Assembly (NCBI GenBank): GCA_040902105.1
Contig: JBBDXW010000002.1
Span: 1-55,560 of the forward strand
Source of the DNA: IDS-8 sp040902105
GTDB taxonomy: Bacteria > Pseudomonadota > Gammaproteobacteria > Steroidobacterales > Woeseiaceae
DNA: 55,560 nucleotides
Direction of reading: 5' to 3'
Shown here one piece after another: positions 16,439 through 24,952 of this stretch; position 1 is the first letter of the stretch, and each line of letters begins with the position of its first letter. The notes under the pieces are model-generated. The model did no database searches. It saw nothing but the letters and a program-made list of their open reading frames with translations, and was not told the origin of the DNA. Both the position numbers and the translations under genes were made by a program.

Positions 16439-16952
16439 AGAAATACCCTTTGTCCGAGGTATCGTGGAACTCTCCCGCGATGGCGGGCCGTTCGTCGCGT
16501 GGATTTTCGCGGCAGGCGTGTTGATGTGGGGGCTGATCGTCGAACGTTACTGGTACTTCTCGCGCGTCCTGCCCAAGGAGGCAGCGGACATGAAGGAGCA
16601 GTGGCACGCACGCAGTGATCACACATCGTGGTGCGCACGGCAGATCCGCCAGGCGATGATCTCGCGGCTCAACGTTTCGATGACCGCGGGCTTTCCGGTC
16701 TTGCAGGTGCTGGTGCCGATGTCGCCGCTGCTGGGATTGATCGGCACCGTCAGCGGAATGCTCGAGGTATTCGATTCCATGGCCCTGCGCGGCAGTGCCG
16801 ATGCGCGCAGTATGGCGAGCGGCGTGTCGGCGGCGATGATCTGTACGATGACCGGCCTCGCCGTCAGCATAACCGGTCTGTACCCCGTGCATTATTTCCG
16901 CTCGCGGGCGGTTCGCGAAACCGAACTGCTGGCGGATGAGTTCACGATCTAG
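16431..16952 (+). CDS. exbB: ExbB/TolQ-type proton channel subunit
   Basis: 173 residues from a GTG start that overlaps the TtpC stop by eight bases. Membrane helices are GGPFVAWIFAAGVLMWGLIVERYWYF, then LVPMSPLLGLIGTVSGMLEVF, then MASGVSAAMICTMTGLAVSITGLY, the normal ExbB three-helix plan. It would form the motor pentamer around the ExbD dimer and use proton flow to energise TonB. The in-frame ATG further upstream lies inside ttpC and was rejected. Confidence 0.9.
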   Translation: MLEEIPFVRGIVELSRDGGPFVAWIFAAGVLMWGLIVERYWYFSRVLPKEAADMKEQWHARSDHTSWCARQIRQAMISRLNVSMTAGFPVLQVLVPMSPLLGLIGTVSGMLEVFDSMALRGSADARSMASGVSAAMICTMTGLAVSITGLYPVHYFRSRAVRETELLADEFTI

Positions 16953-16954
16953 CG

Positions 16955-17368
16955 ATGCGTAAACGACGCCTTTCGGAATCCTACGGCGGCGAGGCCTCCC
17001 ATGGCATCGACCTTGCGCCGATGCTGGACTTCGTCATTAATCTTTTGATTTTCTTCATTATTACGGCGGTATTCGTCAAGGAATCGGGACTTATCGTCAA
17101 CCGGCCGACGGCCTTCGAACAGCAGCCGGAAAACGAACTGGAGAGTATCCAGATCCAGATTCTGAACAACGGGGAGATCTGGGTCGACAACCGGGTGGTG
17201 GACGCGCGCGCGGTGCGCGCCAACGTCGAGCGCCTGAGCGCCGTCAGCCCGGATTCCGGCGTGCTCATCATTTCACAGGAAGAGGCGCCGACCGGCGTGC
17301 TCGTGGAGGTGGTGGATCAGGTTCACCTGGGCGGCATCTATGACATTACCTTTACTACCACTCGATAA
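16955..17368 (+). CDS. exbD: ExbD/TolR family protein (first of two)
   Basis: 137 residues. A single membrane helix near residues 20-43 begins HGIDLAPMLDFVINLLIFFII and carries the aspartate expected to relay protons in ExbD. A periplasmic ExbD domain follows, with IQIQILNNGEIWVDNRVVD. It starts two bases after exbB. It is about as long as E. coli ExbD (141 residues). Confidence 0.93.
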   Translation: MRKRRLSESYGGEASHGIDLAPMLDFVINLLIFFIITAVFVKESGLIVNRPTAFEQQPENELESIQIQILNNGEIWVDNRVVDARAVRANVERLSAVSPDSGVLIISQEEAPTGVLVEVVDQVHLGGIYDITFTTTR

Positions 17369-17399
17369 GCTCCTGACACGACGGAGCAGGGGCTGAGTT

Positions 17400-17813
17400 A
17401 TGCAGGCACGGCACCACGGCGAGGAAAACGAAGATCACGGCATCGATCTCGCGCCGATGCTTGATTTCACTATTAACCTGCTGATTTTTTTCATTATTAC
17501 GACGTCGTTTATCAAGGAAGCCGGGGTTACCGTATTCAAGCCCAATGCCACCACCGCGGAACATCGCGAGTCCGGTAACTTGCTGATTGCGATCAGGGAA
17601 AATGGTGACATCTGGATGGATCGCGAGCAGGTCGAATTGCGCGAATTGCGCACGCTGATCGAGCGCTTGCATATCGAGCGACCGGACGACACCGTCGTCA
17701 TCATTGCCGACCGGAACTCCAAGGCCGGTGTGGTTGCCAAAGTCATGGACGAGGTACGGGCGGGCGGCATCACCGAAGTATCGATCGCCGCCGATCCGGA
17801 CTCGGCCGGCTAA
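17400..17813 (+). CDS. exbD: ExbD/TolR family protein (second of two)
   Basis: 137 residues, a paralogue of the preceding gene. Both begin with a short basic/acidic stretch then HGIDLAPMLDF-x-INLLIFFIIT, including the conserved helix aspartate, and both end in GGI-x-[DE]-[IV]-T/S-type strands. The downstream domains diverge. Two ExbD genes beside one ExbB allow a heterodimer, as in some Xanthomonas and Vibrio-type systems. A 31-base gap separates it from the first exbD. Confidence 0.93.
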   Translation: MQARHHGEENEDHGIDLAPMLDFTINLLIFFIITTSFIKEAGVTVFKPNATTAEHRESGNLLIAIRENGDIWMDREQVELRELRTLIERLHIERPDDTVVIIADRNSKAGVVAKVMDEVRAGGITEVSIAADPDSAG

Positions 17814-17834
17814 TTGAGGTAGGAGGATGCTTCT

Positions 17835-18437
17835 GTGATTCTGCTGCGACTCCCGCTGACCGTCCTGCTCGGGGGCGCATTCAGCGTTTGGATGTTCTGG
17901 CTGCTGTGGACGCTCATCAGTCAGCCGATCAATGTGGGCGAAATGCTGGAGGCGACGCGCATCGAATTCAGCCGCATGCGCCGGGACACCGAAGCGGCGA
18001 CCAAACGCGAGGACAGAGCCGAGCGCGAACCCCCGCCGCCGGCGCCGGAGATGCCGCGCATGTCGTTCACTTCATCCGGAGTCGACAATAACGTCGCTAC
18101 GCTGAACCCGACCATCAACACGGCCGGCGCGATCTCCAGGATGGACCTGAGCGCGGGTTCGGACACCGACGTCATTCCGCTGGTACGCATCGCGCCGGAG
18201 TACCCGCCGCGCGCACTCAATCGCGGCATCGAGGGTTGGGTGCAGGTCCAGTTCACGATTACGGCGACCGGCGCGGTCAAGGATGCCGTGGTGGTCGCTG
18301 CCGAACCGCCGAGATTGTTTGACGAGGCCGCTCTCCGGTCCATCGCCCGTTGGCGCTACAACCCCAAGATCGAAGGCGGGGTGGCCGTTGAGCGCATCGG
18401 CGTGCAGACCGTCATTCGATTCATGTTGGAGGAATAG
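17835..18437 (+). CDS. tonB: TonB family energy transducer
   Basis: 200 residues from a GTG with AGGAGG nine bases upstream. The N-terminal membrane helix (VLLGGAFSVWMFWLLWTLI) anchors it. The proline segment is unusually short (REPPPPAPEMP). The C-terminal TonB domain has VRIAPEYPPRALNRGIEGWVQVQFTI, the conserved YP box, and then FDEAALRSIARWRYNP. This corresponds to the short TonB2-like form that works with TtpC. Confidence 0.93.
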   Translation: MILLRLPLTVLLGGAFSVWMFWLLWTLISQPINVGEMLEATRIEFSRMRRDTEAATKREDRAEREPPPPAPEMPRMSFTSSGVDNNVATLNPTINTAGAISRMDLSAGSDTDVIPLVRIAPEYPPRALNRGIEGWVQVQFTITATGAVKDAVVVAAEPPRLFDEAALRSIARWRYNPKIEGGVAVERIGVQTVIRFMLEE

Positions 18438-18440
18438 GCT

Positions 18441-19691
18441 ATGTCTACAAACACCAGCGCATTCCTGATCACTATTGCAACGTTGCTGTTTGGCGTCCCG
18501 GTAATGGCGCCATCCGCCGTTCTCGCGCAGGAAGAAGAGGAAGGAAAACCCAAAACCGCTCCCGCTCCGACCATCAGCCAGCGGACCGGCGAGAAACTGA
18601 ACGAAGCGATTGAGCTCCTGAACAGTGAGAACTATACCGGCGCCGTGGCCGTGCTGTCGGAAATCAACCTGGAAAAAACCAGCCCGTACGAGCGCAGCCG
18701 AATTGAGCAGATCTGGTCCGGAATCTCCTATGCGCAAGACGATCCCGACGGTGCGCGCCAGCACCTCGTGAAGGCAATCCAGGCAGGCGGTTTCAACGAA
18801 CGCGAAATCTCGCAAGCGCGTTACCAGATTGCCCAGATGTACATGGCCGAGGAAAAGTGGAAAGAGGGTGCGGCGGCACTTGAGGAATGGTTCCGCACCG
18901 CCCCGGAGCCGAACTCGGCGGCTTATTATTTGCTAGCCGCCGCCTATTATCAGATGGAGGATCTGGATCGGGCACTCGAACCCGCCAAAAAAGCCGTCGA
19001 GCTGACGGATAAACCTCAGGCGAGCTGGATCGAATTGTTGCTCGGGCTTTATTTGCAACGCGAGAACTATGACGCGTCCGTGCCTTTACTCGAACGCCTC
19101 ATCGCGATGGAGCCGGAGAAAAAATCGCACTGGTTGCGACTGTCGTCGCTCTACCAGACGCAGGAGAAATACACCCAGGCGCTGGCGGCAATGCAGGTGG
19201 CCTACAACGCCGGTTTCCTCGAAACGGAATCGGATTACGTCCGCCTGGCCGAAATGTTGCGGTTCAACGATATACCGTACCGGGCGGCGCGCGTGCTCGA
19301 GAAAGCGATCGCGGACGACAAGGTCAAGGGCAGTGCGGACATCTACGAAAAGCTCGCCAATGCGTGGATTCAGGCACGAGATTTCGATAAGGCGATTCCG
19401 CCGCTCGAGCGCGCCGCCGGCATATCGGACAACGGCGATTTGTACACCCGCCTCGGCCAGGTGCAGGTACAGCGCGAAGAGTGGGCAGAAGCTGTGGCGG
19501 CGCTGCAGAACGGTATCGATAAAGGGGGCCTGGACGATCCGGGCAACGCAAATTTGCTGATGGGTATCGCATTGTTCAACCAGAAGAAACTGCAGGACGC
19601 TCGCGAATGGTTTCAGCGTGCAAGCCGTTCGGAGCAACATCGGAAAATGGCGGCCAGCTATATCCAGCTGATCGATTCGCGGCGCAGCTGA
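18441..19691 (+). CDS. Periplasmic tetratricopeptide-repeat protein of the TonB cluster
   Basis: 416 residues with a signal peptide ending near SAVLAQ. At least eight helical TPR-like repeats follow (for example YEKLANAWIQARDFDKAIPPLERA, then LYTRLGQVQVQREEWAEAVAALQ). TPR proteins are a regular member of TtpC/DUF3450/TonB2 clusters. It probably scaffolds the periplasmic side of the complex. It starts three bases after tonB. Confidence 0.88.
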   Translation: MSTNTSAFLITIATLLFGVPVMAPSAVLAQEEEEGKPKTAPAPTISQRTGEKLNEAIELLNSENYTGAVAVLSEINLEKTSPYERSRIEQIWSGISYAQDDPDGARQHLVKAIQAGGFNEREISQARYQIAQMYMAEEKWKEGAAALEEWFRTAPEPNSAAYYLLAAAYYQMEDLDRALEPAKKAVELTDKPQASWIELLLGLYLQRENYDASVPLLERLIAMEPEKKSHWLRLSSLYQTQEKYTQALAAMQVAYNAGFLETESDYVRLAEMLRFNDIPYRAARVLEKAIADDKVKGSADIYEKLANAWIQARDFDKAIPPLERAAGISDNGDLYTRLGQVQVQREEWAEAVAALQNGIDKGGLDDPGNANLLMGIALFNQKKLQDAREWFQRASRSEQHRKMAASYIQLIDSRRS

Positions 19692-19774
19692 TCGGGTGCA
19701 ACGTATCGCCTGTATTGAATGCGCCCGAATGCTTTGTTCCCGCGATGTATTGTGAGTGACAGGATTTCGAGATT

Positions 19775-20467
19775 ATGACCCGCAAACGTTCCTACAGAAT
19801 CGGCAGAAGCCTGGTGCCCTGGACGGCATGCGCGGCGCTGTTCGCTTATGCGGCCGGCGGCACCGCCGTCGCACAGGATGCGGCCACAGGATACGCCGAA
19901 GTGTTGGCCGACGTGGATCGTTACGGGCAATACAACACACAGCTCGAGCGGCTGGTCGAATCTCAGGAGGCAGACATCGCGTCGTTAACCGCACAGATTG
20001 CAGGCCTCGAGGGTACAGCTGCAGCAATGCAACCGTTGCTCGACAAAATGTTCGCCAGCCTGGATCAATTCGTCGCCGGCGACCTGCCGTTTTTGATGGA
20101 GGAGCGCAGCGCACGCATGGACACGCTCAGGCTGTTGATGGCCGAGGAAGGCGCACTGTCTGAAAAATTCCGTCGCTTGCTGGAGGCCTATCAGATCGAA
20201 ATCGAGTATGGCCGGACCATGAATGCGTATCCGGGGAAGCTCGACGATGGCCGCGAAGTGTTCTTCGTTCACCTCGGTCGGGTGTCGCTCATGTACCGAA
20301 CCACCGATGGCGAGGAAACCGCATACTGGGACGCCGATGCGGGCGGGTGGGTGGTGGACGGGGACTATACTCGCGCCGTCGAGGAGGCTCTGGAAATGGC
20401 CGAGGAAGCCGTTGCGCCGGACCTCGTCACCTTGCCGGTGCCTGCCGCCAGGGAGTCGAGCTCGTGA
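19775..20467 (+). CDS. DUF3450 periplasmic protein (second copy)
   Basis: 230 residues with a signal peptide (to about AVAQ, residue 34). The core repeats the first copy closely: MQPLLDKMFASLDQFVAGDLPFLMEER, then AYQIEIEYGRTMNAYPG, then HLGRVSLMYRTTDGEETAYWD. The N-terminal coiled coil is about 40 residues shorter than in the first copy. An 83-base gap separates it from the TPR gene, and it overlaps the following gene by four bases. Confidence 0.92.
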   Translation: MTRKRSYRIGRSLVPWTACAALFAYAAGGTAVAQDAATGYAEVLADVDRYGQYNTQLERLVESQEADIASLTAQIAGLEGTAAAMQPLLDKMFASLDQFVAGDLPFLMEERSARMDTLRLLMAEEGALSEKFRRLLEAYQIEIEYGRTMNAYPGKLDDGREVFFVHLGRVSLMYRTTDGEETAYWDADAGGWVVDGDYTRAVEEALEMAEEAVAPDLVTLPVPAARESSS

Positions 20468-22020
20468 TTCAAAGTCGTCGTCAGGATGGCACGGAGCGCC
20501 GCGGGTTGCCTTGCTTGCGGAACGTCCTCTTAACTTTGCTGGCAGCCGTAATTCTGGCTCCCTCCTCCGCGCTGTGGGCGCAGGACGAGGAGGAGCAGAA
20601 CGCCCAGGCACAGGCGGAAGCCGAGGCCAGGGCCAAGGCGGCCGCCGAAGAGAGGGCCAAAGCGCAGGTATTTGCCAATCTTGCTGCGCAGATACGTGAA
20701 CTCGCTGCCCAGGAAGCAACGTTGTTGCAGCAACAGGAGGCGGCAGCCCGCCGGGAACTGCAGGAACAGGAACGCCTGGCGAAGGAACAGGTCGACCGGC
20801 GAAACCGGGCTGAGGCCAACAGCCAGGCGCTCGACCGACGCTGGGAAGCCAACGAACAAACCATCGGCGAGACCTCGGCGTTGCTGCGACAGCACGAAGG
20901 TAATTTGGGCGAGCTCTTCGGTGTTACGCGGCAAATCGCGGGAGACGCGGCCGGCGTCATGCAGGAATCGCTGCTGAGCACTCAATTCCGCCCGGCTTCT
21001 GACGAGGAGGAACGAGCTGCTTTCATGCGCCGGCTGGCAGGTGCAACGGCATTGCCCTCGATCCGCGAGCTCGAACGGCTGTGGTTCGAATTGGTGCGGG
21101 AAATGACCGGGAGCGGCAAGACCGTGCGCTACCAGACCGAGGTAATGCAACTCGAGAACGGGGCGCCCACCGGAACGGCGGAACCGGAAGAAGTAGTGCG
21201 CGCCGGGCCGTTCACTGTCGTAAGAGGCAACGATTTCCTGGGCTATCTGTCGGGTGAAAAATCCCTGACCGAGCTGGATGGTGTCCTGGTTGGAAACTTC
21301 CGCAGTATCGCCCGCGACCTGTTCAACACCCCGCCCGATGCCGGTTATGCACGGGCGGTGATCGATCCGTCCGGCGGCGCTCTGCTGGGGCTGTACCTCA
21401 GGCGCCCGGACTGGCTGGAGCGGATCCACCTCGGTGAGGCTGTAGGCTACGTGATCATCTCGGTCGGCATCCTCGGCGTGTTATTGGCGCTGTTTCAATA
21501 TGGCTATCTGTTGAAAACGCGTGTCGCGGTCAAAGCGCAATTGAAAGACCTCTCCCGGCCGAAGGATGACAATCCACTCGGGCGTCTGCTGCTGGCCTTT
21601 GGCGGCGGCAACGGCGAGGGCACCGGCACCGGCCAGAAGCCGGACAATGTCGAGGTCGCGGAGTTGCGGCTTTCGGAAGCCGTACTGCGCGAGATTCCAA
21701 AGCTGGAGCGCTTCCAGGCATTCCTGCGCCTGGCCGTGGCTGCAGGCCCGCTGCTCGGGCTCATCGGCACCGTAATCGGCATGATCATCACCTTCCATGC
21801 GATCGTGGCGTCGGGTTCGAGCGATCCGAAATTGATGGCGCACGGTATCGGCCAGGCGATGATTGCCACCGTGCTGGGCCTCGGCATCGCGATTCCGTTG
21901 TTGTTCATCAATGCAGGGCTTACGGCATTTTCTCGCGGTGTAACGCAGATACTGGACGAGCAAAGCGACGCCCTGCTCGCGGATACCATCCTCGCCCACA
22001 AGGCGCGCTACGGATATTGA
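20464..22020 (+). CDS. TtpC-like ExbB-domain proton-channel protein (second copy)
   Basis: 518 residues from a GTG overlapping the DUF3450 stop by four bases. A signal peptide (to about LWAQ) is followed by a highly charged Ala/Glu/Gln/Arg coiled coil that is longer than in the first copy. Then come the periplasmic domain, a membrane helix (GYVIISVGILGVLLALFQYGYLL) and the channel core LLGLIGTVIGMIITFHAIVASGSSDPKLMAHGIGQAMIATVLG. The channel cores of the two copies are nearly identical and the periplasmic halves diverge, indicating duplication with specialisation. No ExbB or ExbD follows, so it must share those upstream. Confidence 0.92.
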   Translation: MIQSRRQDGTERRGLPCLRNVLLTLLAAVILAPSSALWAQDEEEQNAQAQAEAEARAKAAAEERAKAQVFANLAAQIRELAAQEATLLQQQEAAARRELQEQERLAKEQVDRRNRAEANSQALDRRWEANEQTIGETSALLRQHEGNLGELFGVTRQIAGDAAGVMQESLLSTQFRPASDEEERAAFMRRLAGATALPSIRELERLWFELVREMTGSGKTVRYQTEVMQLENGAPTGTAEPEEVVRAGPFTVVRGNDFLGYLSGEKSLTELDGVLVGNFRSIARDLFNTPPDAGYARAVIDPSGGALLGLYLRRPDWLERIHLGEAVGYVIISVGILGVLLALFQYGYLLKTRVAVKAQLKDLSRPKDDNPLGRLLLAFGGGNGEGTGTGQKPDNVEVAELRLSEAVLREIPKLERFQAFLRLAVAAGPLLGLIGTVIGMIITFHAIVASGSSDPKLMAHGIGQAMIATVLGLGIAIPLLFINAGLTAFSRGVTQILDEQSDALLADTILAHKARYGY

Positions 22021-22229
22021 GGCACCGACCGGCGACCTGACCTCATAGAAAATTCGAAGTCAGGCACGCATCGACAACCGTCTGAGACCGTGGAATCGCG
22101 GCCGGTCAAGTCAGGATAATTCCCGACGAGATCAATTCTTTGGTTGCGGCCGATCGGGATGCTGCAGGGGCTTGCTGCCCGCCGTAACGATGCGCAAGAC
22201 GCTATAGCCGCATCATTGCCGCATGAACT

Positions 22230-22799
22230 TTACCAGCGAAATCGCCAGCTGCTGCTGTCGTCGCCCATCCGCCGGCGGCGATAGCGGCGCATGCGAGCGT
22301 GCAGCGCGGCGCGTTTTTCGGAGAGCCAGGCCTCACGGTCGACATGCGGGTCCTTACCTTCCCCGATGCGTTTTCTTTCCTCGTTGGAGCGGAAGAGGCA
22401 GAACTCTTCGTAGTGATCGATTTCGTTTTTCAGTTCCCGAATGATGAGTTCCACGTAAATCGCGTCGTCGAGGTATCCGAGTCCGGGAATATGGTCCGGA
22501 ATGAGATCTTCCGGGTTTGTGAAATAGATCAGAGCACCGCGTATTCGATTTCGTTCTTCGTCGCTCAGACGCCACTCTTCGTCGGTCACCATGTTGATCA
22601 CGGTTTCCAGTTTGAACAACCGCTTGGCAATGAAGTCCGGCAGTTGAGCGCCCTTGGCGTCTTCGATCATCTTCCTTGCCGCAGCCTCGACCTGTGGGTG
22701 CTCCTGACCCTCCCCTATTGCCAGCTTGGCCCGGTCGACAATCTCCTGGAAATGTTCGAGGTCTTCGTCGCTTAGTGTAAAAGTGATATCTAGAGGCAT
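22230..22799 (-). CDS. DUF1232 (YkvA-type) domain protein
   Basis: 189 residues. The diagnostic motif is YFTNPEDLIPDHIPGLGYLDDAIYVELIIREL (DUF1232), in the middle of an acidic protein that ends in an Arg-rich tail. The family function is unknown. It is transcribed divergently from the amino acid permease, and a good promoter lies 43 bases upstream. Confidence 0.85.
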   Translation of the reverse strand: MPLDITFTLSDEDLEHFQEIVDRAKLAIGEGQEHPQVEAAARKMIEDAKGAQLPDFIAKRLFKLETVINMVTDEEWRLSDEERNRIRGALIYFTNPEDLIPDHIPGLGYLDDAIYVELIIRELKNEIDHYEEFCLFRSNEERKRIGEGKDPHVDREAWLSEKRAALHARMRRYRRRRMGDDSSSWRFRW

Positions 22800-22841
22800 G
22801 ACTGACCGTCCTTATACTTAACGTTCCAGAACAGCCCGAAT

Positions 22842-22870
22842 TGTATACATAAACCGGCACATTCGGCCAA
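22842..22870 (-). promoter_or_regulatory. Sigma-70 promoter of the DUF1232 gene
   Basis: On the minus strand, TTGGCC (22865-22870), a 17-base spacer and TATACA (22842-22847), with a T-G pair just before the -10. The expected start is about 35 bases before the ATG at 22799. Confidence 0.45.
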
Positions 22871-22950
22871 CTGTGGCGCACGATGAGAGCTTGCGAGCGC
22901 ATGCTAAGATCGCAAGCGATGCCGGCGCCTTTAACTTGCAGGAGTTATCC

Positions 22951-22971
22951 ATGAGTTAGATGAGTTGGTAG
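22951..22971 (+). other. Two minimal ORFs (M-S-stop and M-S-W-stop) in the permease leader
   Basis: CAGGAG at 22939-22944 is followed six bases later by ATG AGT TAG. The next base begins ATG AGT TGG TAG. They precede the amino acid permease by about 75 bases. They could be start-stop regulatory elements or chance; see findings. Confidence 0.25.
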
Positions 22972-23045
22972 GTGAGGTACGCCGGTTTCGCTCCGGGCTG
23001 CCTGTTGCGAGAAACCGAAGCCCCTCACTCCGATCAGGAGCGCGC

Positions 23046-24383
23046 ATGACCGAGTCAGCCCGAACCGTATACGACGAACGACTCCCCCGCACGCTCGGCC
23101 CCTGGAGCGCCGCCTTCATTCTGATCGGAATCACCATCGGCAGCGGCATCTTCCGCGTGCCGGCCCAGATCGCCGACAGTCTCGGGTCACCCGGAGCGTT
23201 CCTCCTTGTGTGGGTGCTCGGTGGCCTGATCACCCTCACCGGTGCGCTCGCGATCGCCGAACTGGCGGCTATGTACCCACGCTCGGGCGGCATTCTGGCT
23301 TACATCGAGGAGGCATGGGGACCGGTCCCGGCATTCGTCTACGGCTGGGCCGAGCTTACGGTGATCCGTGCGTCGTCGGTCGGCGCCATCTCGACGATCT
23401 TCGCCGAGTATCTAGGTCACTTCGTGGCGCTGTCGGAAAGCGAAGTGCAGTTCGTGGCGGCCGCGACGATCATTGCGATCGCGCTGCTCAACTGGCTCGG
23501 CGTCGGCTATGCGTCGGCGCTGATGAACGTTGCGACGATCCTCAAGTACGGCGCGCTCGCAGGGCTGGCGCTGTTCGCCTTCGGGGCGGGCGACGGCAAC
23601 GTTGCCAACGTGACCGCCGATCCGGTGGCCGTTGTCGGCGCGTCGGCGGTCCTGACGGCACTGATAGCGGTGACATGGACCTACGACGGCTGGAGCAACC
23701 TCGCGCAGGTCGGCGGTGAAGTAAAAGACCCCGGCCGAAATCTCCCCCGTGCCCTGATTCTCGGCTCTGCATCGATCGTTGCAATTTATCTCTGCATCAA
23801 CGCAGCGTATCTGTACCTGGTGCCGCTAACGGAGATGGCGAAGGTGCCGCTGGTCGCCGCCGAAGCAGCCAAGCGCATTCCGCTATTCGGGGCCGCCGGT
23901 GCGAGCATCATCAGCGCGGTCGTAATGCTGTCCTGTTTTGGCGCCACGAACGGCTCGATGATGACGGGTCCGCGAGTATTCTTCGGGATGGCCGACCGCG
24001 GCCTGTTCTTCCCGGTACTCGCGCGCGTCTCGCCACGGTTCCGGACTCCATCGGTGTCGATCTGGGTCGCCGCCGGCCTCGGCGTCGCCTACGTCCTGCA
24101 GAACAGCTTCGCCGAGCTCGCCGGCCGGTACATACTGGGCGTATGGCCTTTCTACGTGCTCGCGGTGCTCGCCGTATACGTGTTACGCAAGCGGCTTCCC
24201 GATGCGCACCGCCCGTATCGCACCTGGGGATACCCCGTGACGCCGGCCATTTTCCTGCTCGCGTCAATCGCGATGATCGCCAACGCCGTCATCACCGATC
24301 CGGAGAATACTCTCTTCACCTTCGCCATCATCGGCGCGGGCATTCCGGGGTACTTCATCTGGCGGGCGTGGCAGAAGCGGTGA
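23046..24383 (+). CDS. APC superfamily amino acid permease
   Basis: 445 residues with about 12 membrane segments. The first helix contains ILIGITIGSGIFRVP, the unwound Gly-rich substrate site of APC transporters. TWTYDGWSNLAQVGGEVKDPGRNLPRAL is the conserved helix 6-7 region. It resembles the LAT/SLC7-like bacterial group (SteT-type), so exchange of neutral amino acids is likely but the substrate is not proven. The ATG at 23046 follows AGGAG. An in-frame TTG 27 codons upstream would add a basic, non-hydrophobic extension and was rejected. Confidence 0.9.
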   Translation: MTESARTVYDERLPRTLGPWSAAFILIGITIGSGIFRVPAQIADSLGSPGAFLLVWVLGGLITLTGALAIAELAAMYPRSGGILAYIEEAWGPVPAFVYGWAELTVIRASSVGAISTIFAEYLGHFVALSESEVQFVAAATIIAIALLNWLGVGYASALMNVATILKYGALAGLALFAFGAGDGNVANVTADPVAVVGASAVLTALIAVTWTYDGWSNLAQVGGEVKDPGRNLPRALILGSASIVAIYLCINAAYLYLVPLTEMAKVPLVAAEAAKRIPLFGAAGASIISAVVMLSCFGATNGSMMTGPRVFFGMADRGLFFPVLARVSPRFRTPSVSIWVAAGLGVAYVLQNSFAELAGRYILGVWPFYVLAVLAVYVLRKRLPDAHRPYRTWGYPVTPAIFLLASIAMIANAVITDPENTLFTFAIIGAGIPGYFIWRAWQKR

Positions 24384-24407
24384 AAGCATCCTTGAGGAGG
24401 GTACGTG

Positions 24408-24917
24408 ATGACAATTACAGAACTCGGCGCCGTGGGAGAGTTGCTTGGCGCAATCGGCGTAATCGCGTCATTAATCTATCTGTCTGTGCAGATCAAGCAG
24501 AATACGCGGTCAATGAACGAGAATAAGCGACTTGCACTGGCCCAGACCTATCAAATACGGGCAGACGCGCTGCAAAACATGCTGGTTCAGGCTGCAAGCT
24601 CACAGACAATAGGACCGTTGATCGTCAAGCTGACCCAATTGGGCTATCCCGCGAACGTTCAGGCGCTCGAAAAAATTACTGCGGAGGAACGCGGCATTTT
24701 CAAGCAATGGCAAATCGCCCAGCAAATACATTGGGACAATATGCATTATCAGTATCAACAGGGCTTCCTTGATCCTGAGTATTACGAAGACGAATTCAAA
24801 GTCCGGGTCAAGCGACTCGCTCCCACGTGGCAGGCGCTGGGGTTGCTGGGGGGCCGCAGCAGCTTCAGGAAAGAGCTGGATCGCCTGCTCAGCGACGCGG
24901 CGGCCGCGGGGCGGTAA
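24408..24917 (+). CDS. Uncharacterised single-pass membrane protein
   Basis: 169 residues. The N-terminus, LGAVGELLGAIGVIASLIYLSVQIKQNT, is one membrane helix; the rest is a soluble helical domain containing W/Y-rich segments (WQIAQQIHWDNMHYQYQQGF, then DPEYYEDEFK). Proteins with this N-terminal signature are frequent in marine proteobacteria and have no known function. GAGGAGG lies seven bases before the ATG; a GTG directly upstream is an alternative start. It follows the permease by 24 bases and is probably co-transcribed. Confidence 0.7.
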   Translation: MTITELGAVGELLGAIGVIASLIYLSVQIKQNTRSMNENKRLALAQTYQIRADALQNMLVQAASSQTIGPLIVKLTQLGYPANVQALEKITAEERGIFKQWQIAQQIHWDNMHYQYQQGFLDPEYYEDEFKVRVKRLAPTWQALGLLGGRSSFRKELDRLLSDAAAAGR

Positions 24918-24952
24918 TTGCGACCGGTGCGCCCGAGCGTGTGCAGAGCGCT

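Noticed and set aside
22965..23045. TTG-initiated 27-residue extension of the amino acid permease
   Set aside because: The extension is basic and unlike APC N-termini. AGGAG precedes the ATG at 23046.
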